Notes under the pieces: model-generated
Seen by the model: only the letters and a program-made list of their open reading frames with translations
Databases searched by the model: none
What the model was told of the DNA's origin: nothing
Shown: in pieces, positions 46,919 through 56,300 of the stretch
Layout of the letters: each line of letters begins with the position of its first letter
How positions within the stretch are numbered: the stretch's first letter is position 1
Program-made: the position numbers and the translations under genes
Assembly (NCBI RefSeq): GCF_900167365.1
Contig: NZ_FUXL01000004.1
Span: 310,001-374,000, forward strand
Source: Consotaella salsifontis
Lineage (GTDB): Bacteria; Pseudomonadota; Alphaproteobacteria; Rhizobiales; Rhizobiaceae
Reading direction: 5' to 3'
DNA: 64,000 nt

Positions 46919-49051
46919 TCAGGCGAGGGAGGGAGAGGCCTCGCCCGAGCGCTTGCGCCGAATCTCGGCCAACGCCGCCTTCACCGCCGCGATATCGCGG
47001 TGGAGCTGAAGCATCTCGGCGTCGAATTCCTCCTCGTTCGGCTCGTCGAAATCGGCGGGCGACCCGGCGATCTCGTGGATGCGGGCACGAAGGGCCGCAA
47101 TATCGTCTTCCATGCCGCCGGCCGACGCACTGTCTTCGCTCGGCTTGCGCGCTTCCGCCTTGACCGGCAGCGGCTCGGAGGCCGGCTCTTCGTTCATCGG
47201 ATGCGCCGCCTTGATCTCCTGCCTTACGGGCTCGGAATCGCGAGCGGCGCGTCGATGAATAAGATCGATATCGCCGAGCGAGGGCGCCGGGGCGGCTGGC
47301 CGAACCGGCGCTGCGGGAGCAGTGGGAGCCGCCTGAACGGGCACATCGTCCTTGGCCTCGGGGAAGAGAGGCGATGGCGCCTCGGCCTTGGCTGGAGCCG
47401 GGGTCTGCTTCATCGCCGGCTCCTCCACCACCACCTCCATCGCGGCGGGCCCGGACAGCTCGACGGCGAAGGCTGCCTGGCGACCGTTCGCCGAGGGCGC
47501 GACGACGGCGGCTTCCGGGACCGGCTGGGCAGACATGGCGGCGGTCGCGGCGGCATAGGCCGGTGAGGGATCGCGCCCTTGCGGCAGCACGTCCCGGATC
47601 ATGCTGATCAGGACCCAGGCGATGGCGAGGCCAAGGCCGGCGACAAACCCGATGATGGCGCCCAGGATGACGACGATCTTGCGCGAAAGGCTGGCGGGAT
47701 CAAGCGGCCGGGTGGCTTCGGAAATAACCCGCACGTTGTTGGTGTTGAGCCCCTCCTGCTCGCCGATTTCGCGGGAGCGCAGGAGAAAGGCCTCATAGAC
47801 GGAGCGGGCGGCTTCGGCCTCTCGTTCCAACTGGCGCAGCCGCACGAAGGCCTCGCCATTGGTGACCTGGCGCACCTTGAGCTCGTCGATCTGGCGGGTA
47901 AGGTCGCGCTCGGTCTGCTTGCTGCGTTGAAGCTCGGTCTGTGCGGCTCCCACCACGCGCTGGAGTTCGCCGGCGATCGCCTGGCGCGCGGACGCCAGAG
48001 CCTCCTCGGCAGCGATGCGCTGGGGATGGCGCGGGCCGAGCTTGGCGGAAAGGCTCGCCGCCGCATGGGCGAGATCGGCATAGCTCGAACGCAGCCGGAC
48101 CAGCGCCTCCGAGGTCAGCTCCTCGGGGAAGGCGCCCTTGACCACGGCATCGACATCCGCGTTCCGCATGGAGTCGGCCTTGGCCTGGAGGGAGGCGATC
48201 TGGGCGCGGACGCGGGCGAGTTCGTTGTTGATGGAAACGATGTAGTCGTCATCGATGAGCCGACCGTTGACACCGATCAGCTGGTTCTCGGCCTTATAGG
48301 TTTCGACGGCGCTCTCGGCATCGCTCACGCGCTTGCGCAGTTCGTCGAGGCGCGAGGACAGCGCATCCGTGGCGCGGCGGGCCGTATCCGACTGGATGCG
48401 AGCTTGCTCGTCGAGATACTTGTCGGCAACGAGATTGGCCAGGCGCGCGGCCTTGTCGGGGTCCTCGCTTTTGACGGAGAGCGTGATGACGAAGCTCTTG
48501 GGCGCGCGCGCCGCGCTCAGGCGGTCTCGCAGATTGGCGATAGTCTTCAGCCGCGTGTCCTCGCGCGCCTGTTCCTCGTTCTCCTGCCCGAACGGCAGGA
48601 TGTCTGAGATGAGCGCGCCAAGTCCCTCCTTGGCAGAACCGTTGAATTCGGGATCGCCCGTAAGGTTCGCCTCGTCGACCACCGCGAACAGAACGCTGTT
48701 GGATAGGATCACCGAGATCTGGCTGTCGATCAGTGCGAGGCTCGCCTCGCTCGGCAGACCATTGGGCGTCACCTCGTTCTGCACCACCTTGAGATCGCGC
48801 GGATCGATGAGGATCTGCGAGGCCGCCTCGTAAATTTTCGGCGTCGACAGTGCCACCATGGCGGCGACGACGGCGCCGAGAACCGTCGTCCCGATGACGA
48901 AGGGCCTCGCGGACCAGACACGACCGAAGAATTCCACCGGATCGAAGAGCGACCGACCGGACCCGCCCTGCTGACCGACAGGAACCGTGCCCGACACCCT
49001 GGACTGGGGAACGGTCTTTGCGGCGGAGCGAGGCGGAGAAGAGGTGAACAT
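46919..49051 (-). CDS. Polysaccharide chain-length/export protein (Wzz/GumC type) without kinase domain
   Basis: The 710-residue product has a Wzz domain between two membrane helices at about 50-70 (FVIGTTVLGAVVAAMVALS) and 453-480 (KIVVILGAIIGFVAGLGLA), with a long periplasmic coiled coil from about 200 to 420. Unlike ExoP or Wzc, no Walker A or tyrosine-rich kinase domain follows. The last 225 residues are a Pro/Ala-rich and acidic stretch, with short helices at the end. It sets polymer length or aids export in this exopolysaccharide locus. The start ATG at 49051 lies 123 bases after the GH10 gene on the same strand. Confidence 0.88.
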   Translation of the reverse strand: MFTSSPPRSAAKTVPQSRVSGTVPVGQQGGSGRSLFDPVEFFGRVWSARPFVIGTTVLGAVVAAMVALSTPKIYEAASQILIDPRDLKVVQNEVTPNGLPSEASLALIDSQISVILSNSVLFAVVDEANLTGDPEFNGSAKEGLGALISDILPFGQENEEQAREDTRLKTIANLRDRLSAARAPKSFVITLSVKSEDPDKAARLANLVADKYLDEQARIQSDTARRATDALSSRLDELRKRVSDAESAVETYKAENQLIGVNGRLIDDDYIVSINNELARVRAQIASLQAKADSMRNADVDAVVKGAFPEELTSEALVRLRSSYADLAHAAASLSAKLGPRHPQRIAAEEALASARQAIAGELQRVVGAAQTELQRSKQTERDLTRQIDELKVRQVTNGEAFVRLRQLEREAEAARSVYEAFLLRSREIGEQEGLNTNNVRVISEATRPLDPASLSRKIVVILGAIIGFVAGLGLAIAWVLISMIRDVLPQGRDPSPAYAAATAAMSAQPVPEAAVVAPSANGRQAAFAVELSGPAAMEVVVEEPAMKQTPAPAKAEAPSPLFPEAKDDVPVQAAPTAPAAPVRPAAPAPSLGDIDLIHRRAARDSEPVRQEIKAAHPMNEEPASEPLPVKAEARKPSEDSASAGGMEDDIAALRARIHEIAGSPADFDEPNEEEFDAEMLQLHRDIAAVKAALAEIRRKRSGEASPSLA

Positions 49052-49159
49052 TCGTTGGAAAGGTCCCGTCGCGGCACCATCTGCCGCAGCCTGCGTCTTT
49101 CACACGAATCTCTCGCACCATGGCAAACAAAGCGTTAATTTGCTTTGCGCGCCAAAGTA

Positions 49160-49173
49160 TTTCCGCGGAAACG
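49160..49173. repeat. Palindrome TTTCCGCGGAAA, second copy in the window
   Basis: The 12-base perfect palindrome (49160-49171) followed by CG is identical to the core at 23912-23925. It lies three bases beyond the GH10 stop and about 110 bases upstream of the chain-length gene. A protein binding site or scattered repeat is possible. Confidence 0.5.
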
Positions 49174-49174
49174 C

Positions 49175-50248
49175 TCAGCGGCCGTGCTTCAGGCGATCCA
49201 GGAGCGGACCGAACCACGCCTTGCGGCGATAATGCTCGTCCAGCGGCAGAGGGCGTACGGGCGTCCCGTCCGGCCTCGGCATCGCGCCGCCGACCCAGCT
49301 ATAGCGATCGGTCAGTCCCCAGGCGATCACCGCCTCGGGCTGCTGACCGGCGAAGACGGCATCGAGCAGGGCATTGACTGCCTTGCCCGCCGCCGCGTCC
49401 TGCTCGGCCGGCCCGCCCTCGATGTGCCAGTCGATGATGTCGAGTTCGCTGACGATGAGACCGACATCGATCGCTTTCAGCGCCGCACCGAAAGCGGCGA
49501 TCGCGTCGTGATCGATCTGGAGATCGGCATAGAGGTGGCCCTGCATGCCGACGGCGTGGACGGGCACGCCCGCATCCTTCAACTGCCGGACCATGGCGAG
49601 CATCGTCGCGCGGCGCGCATCGCACCGAGGACCGACATATTCGAGATCGTAGTCGTTGATGACCAGCCGCGCCTTGGGATCGGCCTTGGCCGCCGTCAGG
49701 AAGGCGAGAGGGATATGGCGCGGCCCTAAGACTCTCAGCCAATGGGTATCGCGCAGCGCGCCCTCCTGTGGCGGATCGTTGGCGATCACCTCGTTGACGA
49801 CGTCCCAGCTCGTGAGGCGCCCGGCGTAATGGTCGGCGACCGTTTCGATGTGCTCGATCAGAACGGCCTCCAGGCGCTTCGGATCGGTGATCGCCTTCAC
49901 CCAGTCGGGCGTCCCGCCCCACCACAGAAAGCAGTGCCCCCGCGAGCCCTTGCCGTGGGACAGAGCGAAATCAACGATGCGATCGGCGGGCTCGAAGGAA
50001 AAGACGTCCGGCGAAGGCCGAAGCAGATCGAACTTCAGCTCGTTCATCGGCATGATGAGATCGCAGTAGGTCAGGAACGCCTTGCGATACTCGGGATCGA
50101 CGTCGAAATGTTCGGCCTGGATGGCTCCGCCGAAAGGAACGCGCCGGCGCGCCGGTGCCGCGATGGTGGGTGCGACTTCTCCGGCAGCCAGAGCCAAACC
50201 CATCGCGCCAGCCAGGCAATCACGCCGCGTTAAGGTTCGGCGGATCAT
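49175..50248 (-). CDS. Secreted GH10 family glycosidase (xylanase-like) with Tat signal
   Basis: The 357-residue product starts with a twin-arginine-type leader (RRTLTRRDCLAGA, hydrophobic stretch to about residue 31). The rest is a GH10 barrel: catalytic acid/base Glu153 in SWDVVNEVI and nucleophile Glu268 in VSELDI. GH10 enzymes are mostly endo-beta-1,4-xylanases. Its position between a chain-length protein and a flippase suggests that it may instead cut the polymer made by this locus. It is divergent from the flippase gene. Confidence 0.93.
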   Translation of the reverse strand: MIRRTLTRRDCLAGAMGLALAAGEVAPTIAAPARRRVPFGGAIQAEHFDVDPEYRKAFLTYCDLIMPMNELKFDLLRPSPDVFSFEPADRIVDFALSHGKGSRGHCFLWWGGTPDWVKAITDPKRLEAVLIEHIETVADHYAGRLTSWDVVNEVIANDPPQEGALRDTHWLRVLGPRHIPLAFLTAAKADPKARLVINDYDLEYVGPRCDARRATMLAMVRQLKDAGVPVHAVGMQGHLYADLQIDHDAIAAFGAALKAIDVGLIVSELDIIDWHIEGGPAEQDAAAGKAVNALLDAVFAGQQPEAVIAWGLTDRYSWVGGAMPRPDGTPVRPLPLDEHYRRKAWFGPLLDRLKHGR

Positions 50249-50350
50249 AATTGCCCGATCCTGCGGGCGTGCTCTCCAGCAACCTCATACGCCGCTCTTC
50301 GTGATTTGCCGCTGGATGGCATCGGCGCTCGCCCAAGAAATCGGATTCGA

Positions 50351-51649
50351 ATGTCACGGTGGACCACGAAGCTTAACAAGCACATAAGCCTGATGGTCGC
50401 CTATGCCTCCTTGCTTGGCGGCTCGGCGGGGCGACTGGTGCTGTCGCTGGCCTATTTCGTCTCTGTGGCCAACAGCCTGACCGTGGCCGATTTCGGGCTG
50501 TTCGCGACGGCCTCCGCGACCGGCGTCGTCGTCTCACGCATTGCCGCCTTCGGCTTCGTCTCCCCGCTCTACCGCACCGCGACCGTGCGAAAGCGCCTGA
50601 TCGGTGCCTATACGACGGGGTTCCTCATCGCCTTCCTGCTGTCGCTGCCGCTGATGGCGCTGGCGGCGGGCGGGTTCTATCTGGCGTTCTTCAAGGCCGA
50701 GATGCCCTTCGTCGCCTTCTGTGCCGTCGCCGCCGCCGAAATTCTCTGCTGGCGGATGTTGGAAGTGGTGGTGATCGTCAACAACGGGCTCGGGCGCTTC
50801 ACGCGCGGCGCGGTCATCGTCATCATGGGTTCCGGCTTTCGCGCCATCGCCGCCGTCAGCTTCGCCATCGGCGCCAGCCATACGCTGACCAACTGGTCGC
50901 TCGCCTATCTCGGCGCCAATGCGCTTTCACTCTTGGTCGCGGCGGTTTTCTTCTATCCACGCCAGCGCCTGCGTTTCACGCCCCACCTCTATTTCGCGCG
51001 CTGGCGCGACAGTGTCTCGGTCGCGGGGGCGGAAATCCTCTTCTACCTCCAGTCGGAACTGGACAAGATGCTGGTGCTCTCGCTCGGCGGCGCCGAGGTC
51101 GCCGGCATCTACGCCATGCTGATGCGGCTGATCGACCTCACCGCGATGCCGGTGCGCGCCTTCAACACGATGATCGTGCAAAAGCTCATGCGCTCCGCCG
51201 AGTGGCTCGCTTCCTGGCGCACGCGCATCCTCATCGAAGGCGGGGTGGCGCTGGTTTCGATCGCGGGACTCGGCTTTCTCGGTCTCGTCCTGCACGTTGC
51301 GCCGCGTCTTCTCGGCAACAACGTCGCCGAGGCCGCGCCGCTGGTTCTTCTGCCGTTGCTGGTGCCCGCTTTCCGCAACCTCGTCGAATATGAAAGCGAA
51401 CTCCTCTACGCCACCGGCAGGACGACCGTACGCGCCCTGATCCTGGCGCTTGTCGGCCTCCTCAAGGCGGGGCTCCTTGCCCTGCTTCTGACGACGCATG
51501 ACACGACCACCGCCTGGATCGTCTGGCTCAACGGGGTGTTCTTCGTGCTCTGGCTGTCCTCGGCGCTGACCACCTATGCCGCGCTCGACGCCCAGCGGCG
51601 GCGGGGCCGCGCGACGGCGCTCACTCCAAGCCCGCAACCCGGCGAATGA
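50351..51649 (+). CDS. Polysaccharide flippase-like membrane protein (Wzx/MATE-like)
   Basis: The 432-residue product has about 12 membrane segments and the layout of O-antigen/EPS flippases, which turn lipid-linked repeat units across the inner membrane. Short charged loops include QSELDKMLVLSLGGAEVAG, a family-like pattern. The ATG at 50351 begins just before the first basic segment; an earlier in-frame ATG (50306) is less likely. Its last 29 bases overlap the end of the convergent gene. Confidence 0.85.
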   Translation: MSRWTTKLNKHISLMVAYASLLGGSAGRLVLSLAYFVSVANSLTVADFGLFATASATGVVVSRIAAFGFVSPLYRTATVRKRLIGAYTTGFLIAFLLSLPLMALAAGGFYLAFFKAEMPFVAFCAVAAAEILCWRMLEVVVIVNNGLGRFTRGAVIVIMGSGFRAIAAVSFAIGASHTLTNWSLAYLGANALSLLVAAVFFYPRQRLRFTPHLYFARWRDSVSVAGAEILFYLQSELDKMLVLSLGGAEVAGIYAMLMRLIDLTAMPVRAFNTMIVQKLMRSAEWLASWRTRILIEGGVALVSIAGLGFLGLVLHVAPRLLGNNVAEAAPLVLLPLLVPAFRNLVEYESELLYATGRTTVRALILALVGLLKAGLLALLLTTHDTTTAWIVWLNGVFFVLWLSSALTTYAALDAQRRRGRATALTPSPQPGE

Positions 51650-52511
51650 GGGAGAGGTCGGTGCCGGTGAAGGACTGGATGCCGATCGCCACCTGATGGG
51701 GTGCCAGCGCCTCGACGAAGGTCGACAGCGCCCCCTCGCCCATTGCCTCGCCGGCCCAGTAGACGCGGCAAAGCTGCTCGTCGGTCGGGACGTGGCGGTC
51801 CCGTCGGCCTTCCGCCTCGTCGACGAAGCGACCGTAGAGCAGGCATTCGGACAGGGCGCGGCTGCCGGCGAGCCCGGTCATCGCGCTCGCGCCGGTGACG
51901 TCCTCTATCCTTGCCAGAAGATCGCGCACCGTATCGGCGCGCCAGCCGATAAGCGTCGTGATGTAGTCGATGTCGTGGCGGGGCGGCGCCCCCAGCCCAA
52001 GCAGCAAGCCCGCCCGCACCGACCAGGCGTCGTGATTGCCGGCAATGGGTGGCGGAGCGTCGGGAATGCGGAAGAAGCGGAACGCCCTGCCCTGCCAGAA
52101 GCTCGCGGCATCAAAGGCGCGCACGAAAACGACGTCGGAGTCGATGGAAATCATCCCGACCTCGTCCATTAAGGCGGCAAAGGCGAGACGCCGGAGCTGC
52201 TGGACGTGCCAGCCGCGCAGCGGCGGCCCCTTCGGCGAGAGCCAGATGCGGCGACGGCCGAAACTCAGCGGATCGGGGAAAGCCCGCAGCCACCAAGGGA
52301 GCAGTTCGCGCTCGTCGACGATCCTGCGCCTCGGCCCCTCGAGAGGCTTGAACAGCGCGACGTCCGCCGCCTCGACCAGAATATAATGACAGCTATGCCC
52401 GGTGACATGCCGGTCGATACTCTCGCAGAGCAGCCGACACCGCGCGAGGTCGCCTCGATAGCTCGATGTGACGAGCGCGGTTGGGGGGCACGTTTCCGTC
52501 GTTGCGATCAA
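51621..52511 (-). CDS. DUF6492-type glycosyltransferase-like protein
   Basis: The 296-residue product has a GT-A-like start (LVTSSYRGDLARCRLLCES) and a DxD-type metal motif in GMISIDSDVVFVRAF. The Cys/His stretch and RRRIVDERELLPWWLRAFP are typical of the DUF6492 family found in polysaccharide loci. The TTG at 52511 is the best start: it overlaps the preceding stop as TTGA, and the conserved part begins ten residues later. The 3' end overlaps the convergent flippase by 29 bases. Confidence 0.75.
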   Translation of the reverse strand: MIATTETCPPTALVTSSYRGDLARCRLLCESIDRHVTGHSCHYILVEAADVALFKPLEGPRRRIVDERELLPWWLRAFPDPLSFGRRRIWLSPKGPPLRGWHVQQLRRLAFAALMDEVGMISIDSDVVFVRAFDAASFWQGRAFRFFRIPDAPPPIAGNHDAWSVRAGLLLGLGAPPRHDIDYITTLIGWRADTVRDLLARIEDVTGASAMTGLAGSRALSECLLYGRFVDEAEGRRDRHVPTDEQLCRVYWAGEAMGEGALSTFVEALAPHQVAIGIQSFTGTDLSLIRRVAGLE

Positions 52512-53305
52512 CGCATCGCCCTCGCCCGGCCGAACCTCAAGAGTGCAACGCGCAAGAGGAAGGCCGGATTGCCGACGACATAGCGCCGCCACAGGCGGCG
52601 CGGTTCGATCGCCAAGCGAAAGGCCCATTCGAGCCGCCAAAGCCGAACAGCAGCCGGCGCACGGGGCACCTTGCCGGCCGCGAAATCGAGAAAGGCGCCG
52701 ATCGCCATCACCACCGTCCCTTCCTGGCCGCTCATGTGCCGGGCAATGAAGAGCTCCTGACGCGGCACGCTGAGGCCGACGAGAACGAGATCCGGACAGG
52801 CCGACCGCAACCTGGCGAGAACCTCCATGGTGGGCGACCCTTCACCGAAATAGCCGTGGGAAACCGGCAGGAAGGCATGGCGTGGGTAGCGTTCCGCCAG
52901 ATGGCGCGCGGCCGTCTCGACGACGCCCGGCTCACCCCCGACCAGCGCCACGCGAAGAGGCCGGCCGATCCGCTCCAGGATCGCCGGCGTCAGGTCCGTG
53001 CCGTTGAGGTTCTCTGGGAATGCCTCGCCGAACAGAGCGCGCGAGGCGATGTCCATGCCGATACCATCAGGCAAAACGAGAAAGGCGCCGAGACTGTCGC
53101 GATAGTCGGAGCTCTCTGCCGCAACGTTGAAACAATGGGCATTGACGAAGGCGATCTTGAGGTGCGAGCGCGTCGCAAGGCTCGCCTCGATCATGGAGAT
53201 CACCGCGCCGGTGTTGGTCGCCATGACATCGACATCGCCCATGGCGCGCACTTCAGCGGGACCGACCGAGGCCGCGCTGATGGCGAGGGGCAGCGCATAG
53301 GTCAT
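52508..53305 (-). CDS. WecG/TagA/CpsF family glycosyltransferase
   Basis: The 265-residue product shows the family core: FVNAHCFNVAAES, VLPDGIGMDIASR, GTDLTPAILER, GLSVPRQELFIARH, AIGAFLDFAAGKVPRAP and the end RLWRLEWAFRLAIEPRRLW. Members add N-acetylmannosaminuronate or related sugars to lipid-linked acceptors at the inner membrane. It lies 4 bases after the upstream glycosyltransferase gene and overlaps the DUF6492-type gene by 4 bases. Confidence 0.95.
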   Translation of the reverse strand: MTYALPLAISAASVGPAEVRAMGDVDVMATNTGAVISMIEASLATRSHLKIAFVNAHCFNVAAESSDYRDSLGAFLVLPDGIGMDIASRALFGEAFPENLNGTDLTPAILERIGRPLRVALVGGEPGVVETAARHLAERYPRHAFLPVSHGYFGEGSPTMEVLARLRSACPDLVLVGLSVPRQELFIARHMSGQEGTVVMAIGAFLDFAAGKVPRAPAAVRLWRLEWAFRLAIEPRRLWRRYVVGNPAFLLRVALLRFGRARAMR

Positions 53306-53309
53306 CGCC

Positions 53310-54542
53310 TCAGCCCCGCATCCGGTTCACCGCCGGGCTCCACTCTGCCATGCGTCCCGCGCCGCCGCGAGCGTCGGCAGAGAGCGCTTCACGAAACAGC
53401 GAGATGCCGCGGCCGAGGCCTGCTGATAGCGCCAACCGTTGGCGATCGGCGAATTCGCGCCCGTCGGCTCTGGCAAGACGCCCGGCCCGCTCGCTCTCCA
53501 CCTGTTCGACCAGGGCGGAGGCAAAGGCTTCCGGGTCCTCGGCGACGACGACATTGGCGGGCAGAAAATCGACGCCCCGCAGGGCTGCGCGGGTCGCGAC
53601 CGCCGGCATTCCCTCCTCGAACGTCTCGATGGTCTTGAGCTGAACGCCGGTGCCGCCCTTGGTCGCCAGGGCCATCACGCGGCACGAAAGAACGAAGGAC
53701 TGCGCGTCCGGCACGCGGCCGAGATAGCTGACGCAGGCGGGCGCCGCCGGAGGGCGTCTGTCGAAACGGCCGGCAATGCCCACCCGCAGGTCCGGCGGCA
53801 GCAGCGGCGCGACGTTCTCGATGAACCAGTCGAGGCCGATCCGGTTGGGAGCCCAGCTCCAATTGCCGATCAGGCCGATGTCATAGGCGCGCTGCCGGTC
53901 GTCGGCACGGGACTGGCGGCCGATGGACAGGGCGAGCGGAATGCACCGCTCCTCCTGGCGCGGGCAAAGCTTCTGGGCATCCATCGCGCTGAGTGTCAGA
54001 ACCAGACGCGCCTCGTGGCAAAGCCGTTCCTCGGCCGCCTCGAGCAGGCGCGCCTCGCGCGCATAGAGGAAGCGCATGAGCGCAGACCGGGCGTTGACCG
54101 CGTTTTCCGCCGCCGACTGGTGCTCGACATTGTGCGCGACAAAGATGGACGGCTTGTCGGTCGCCAGAAACGGATAGGCGGTCGGCATCTGGATCGAATT
54201 CAGCACGTAGCCGTCGGAAGGACCCGCCGAGGCAATGGCCTGACGCATCTCCTCCGGCGACAGGACGGCGAGCTTAGCCGCGCCCACCGGCAGGCGGCGT
54301 GCCATGGCGCGCGCCACCCAGCCGGCTTTTTTTACAGCGCCAGCGCCGGCGTTTTCGAAGCTGATCTCACCCAGCGAAACCTCGTTGGGTCGAAGAGGAC
54401 GGAAGCCTGCACGCGTGAAGCCAACAAAGCAAAGCTCGATGCCGGCATGACGCAATTCGTTGATAATCGCCAAAGTGGCGATTTCGAACCCCGTGACCGG
54501 GGTATCGTCAGCAAGAAGCGAGCTGATGAACGTTAAGCGCAT
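53310..54542 (-). CDS. Glycosyltransferase of GT-B type (group 1 / GT4-like)
   Basis: The 410-residue product has two Rossmann-like halves. The N-terminal part includes FISSLLADDTPVTGFEIATL and SIFVAHNVEHQSAAENAV. The C-terminal part has IGLIGNWSWAPNRIGLDWFI and GGTGVQLKTIETFEEGMPAV, the donor-binding Glu region. The frame reaches further up only through a non-standard start, so the ATG at 54542 is used. It is first in a three-gene minus-strand run of glycosyltransferase-like proteins, divergent from the GT2 gene across 178 bases. Confidence 0.88.
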   Translation of the reverse strand: MRLTFISSLLADDTPVTGFEIATLAIINELRHAGIELCFVGFTRAGFRPLRPNEVSLGEISFENAGAGAVKKAGWVARAMARRLPVGAAKLAVLSPEEMRQAIASAGPSDGYVLNSIQMPTAYPFLATDKPSIFVAHNVEHQSAAENAVNARSALMRFLYAREARLLEAAEERLCHEARLVLTLSAMDAQKLCPRQEERCIPLALSIGRQSRADDRQRAYDIGLIGNWSWAPNRIGLDWFIENVAPLLPPDLRVGIAGRFDRRPPAAPACVSYLGRVPDAQSFVLSCRVMALATKGGTGVQLKTIETFEEGMPAVATRAALRGVDFLPANVVVAEDPEAFASALVEQVESERAGRLARADGREFADRQRLALSAGLGRGISLFREALSADARGGAGRMAEWSPAVNRMRG

Positions 54543-54720
54543 GGACACCCTGGCCGGAGAGGTCGGCAATCAATCGAATTTAAACTAGAAGGACTTTCCG
54601 CTCCACTAACAATCCTTGACCAATGCAATCGATCCATGGCGCCGCGACGGTGCCGCTGTTGATCCATTGTTGAGGGTTCGCTCGTAAATTTGCCGTTCAC
54701 GGGAAGGCGAATGGACAGCC

Positions 54721-55710
54721 ATGGACGCGATCAGCGGCGAAGTCACGGTCGAATTCCGCAGCCATGAAGGCGCCCGCCCGCCTCATCGCGTCGTTGTCAC
54801 CCTGCCCACCTTCCGCCGCCCCGAGCACCTGGAAAAGACCCTGCGCTCCCTCTGCGAGCAGAACACCGAGCACCGCTTCGCCGTCGTTGTCATGGACAAT
54901 GATGACACCGGCCGGGAGGGTGCAGCGGCGGCGCGCCCCTTCTTCCTGGGCGGGCTCCTGGAAGGCCTCGTCATCATCGCCCACGAGCGAGGCAATTGTT
55001 CGGCTTATAATGCAGGCTGGAAGACCGCGCTCGGCGAATTCCCGGGCATGGAGTTCCTGCTCGTCATCGACGATGACGAATGCGCTGATCCGCAATGGCT
55101 CGCCCGGCTGGTGGAGACGGCGCAGGAGACCGACGCCGACGCGGTCGGCGGGCCGCAGATCCCCGTCTTCGCCGACGAACGCGGCGCCAAGCTGGCCAAC
55201 CATCCGGTGTTCGAGCCCCATTATGATGCGACCGGCCCGGTGCCGATCCTCTATTCGTCCGGCAACGTCCTCCTTCGCCGCCGCCTTCTGGAGGCCATGG
55301 GGCCACCCTTCCTGGACACGGCCTTCAACTTCATCGGCGGCGGCGACAGCGACTTCTATTCGCGGTGCCGCGAGAAGGGCTTTTCGTTCGCGTGGTGTCA
55401 GGAGGCTCCGGTCTACGAGACCGTCCCTCAGCGCCGGACGGAGTTTTCCTGGCTCCAGGCGCGCGCGCTGCGAGAGGGCGCCCTGTCGGCGATCATCGAA
55501 CGGCGCCGCGATAGCTCCTTCAAGGGCCGTGCCCGCAGCCTGGCGAAAAGCCTGGCGCTTCTCGTTGCCTCGCCGGTGCGCGGCTCCTATCTCGCCTGGC
55601 AGACAGGCTCTTTCGTGACCGGACTCTATCGCCCACAGGTGGCGCTCGGCCGCCTTCTCGGCGAACTCGGCATCGTCAACGAGCAGTATCGCCGTCCCGA
55701 GGAGAACTGA
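54721..55710 (+). CDS. Family 2 glycosyltransferase
   Basis: The 329-residue GT-A enzyme begins with VVVTLPTFRRPEHLEKTLRS, has the metal motif in LLVIDDDECADPQW and the acceptor part GGGDSDFYSRCREKGFSF. The C-terminal 80 residues include a hydrophobic stretch, so it may sit on the membrane. Family members such as ExoO and ExoM extend lipid-linked oligosaccharides. It closes the exopolysaccharide locus on this side. Confidence 0.93.
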   Translation: MDAISGEVTVEFRSHEGARPPHRVVVTLPTFRRPEHLEKTLRSLCEQNTEHRFAVVVMDNDDTGREGAAAARPFFLGGLLEGLVIIAHERGNCSAYNAGWKTALGEFPGMEFLLVIDDDECADPQWLARLVETAQETDADAVGGPQIPVFADERGAKLANHPVFEPHYDATGPVPILYSSGNVLLRRRLLEAMGPPFLDTAFNFIGGGDSDFYSRCREKGFSFAWCQEAPVYETVPQRRTEFSWLQARALREGALSAIIERRRDSSFKGRARSLAKSLALLVASPVRGSYLAWQTGSFVTGLYRPQVALGRLLGELGIVNEQYRRPEEN

Positions 55711-55790
55711 CCGGCGACTGCGCCTTTGCTATCGACAGCCGAGGCTCTAGCTTTGGCCTCACATCCTTTCCGCATGTGAAGAAGGCTTCC

Positions 55791-56246
55791 ATGGACCCCT
55801 TGCGTCTCATCGCCGTCGACGAAGACGACCTGGCTATTCTCTCCGCCCATTGCCAGGACGCCGTCCTGAAGCTCGGCGAATGCCAGTATCGTCCGCAGCA
55901 AAAGCAGTTCGTCATGGCGATCAACCGATTCGCCTGGGAAAAGGCAAATCCCTCCCTGCTCGCTTCGCTCTTCGGCGGGCAGACCTTCGAGCGACGGCGC
56001 GCGGCGCTGCATTTCAACCGCGTGGAAAAGGTGCATCAGGAGGGGCTGGCGAGCGCTCCCGCCGACACCGTTCTTTCGCTGCTCGCCATTCGTTTTTCGC
56101 CCACCGACGCCCCTTCCGGCCATGTCACGCTTGTATTTGCGGGAGGCTCCACGATAAGGCTCGATGTCGAATGCATCGAAGCACAGCTTTCCGATCTCGG
56201 GGCGGCCTGGAGCACCAGCTTCAAGCCCGACCATGACAAGGGATGA
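55791..56246 (+). CDS. DUF2948 family protein
   Basis: The 151-residue product is a conserved alphaproteobacterial protein of unknown role, known next to hisD. It begins PLRLIAVDEDDLAILSAHCQD and ends RLDVECIEAQLSDLGAAW. It has no signal or membrane segment. The ATG at 55791 (AAGG upstream) is used; a GTG five codons earlier is also in frame. hisD follows 54 bases later. Confidence 0.87.
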   Translation: MDPLRLIAVDEDDLAILSAHCQDAVLKLGECQYRPQQKQFVMAINRFAWEKANPSLLASLFGGQTFERRRAALHFNRVEKVHQEGLASAPADTVLSLLAIRFSPTDAPSGHVTLVFAGGSTIRLDVECIEAQLSDLGAAWSTSFKPDHDKG

Positions 56247-56300
56247 GCCGCCGGCCCTGAGCGGCGCGGCGCGAGATCGGATCATCGAGGAGACAAAGGC

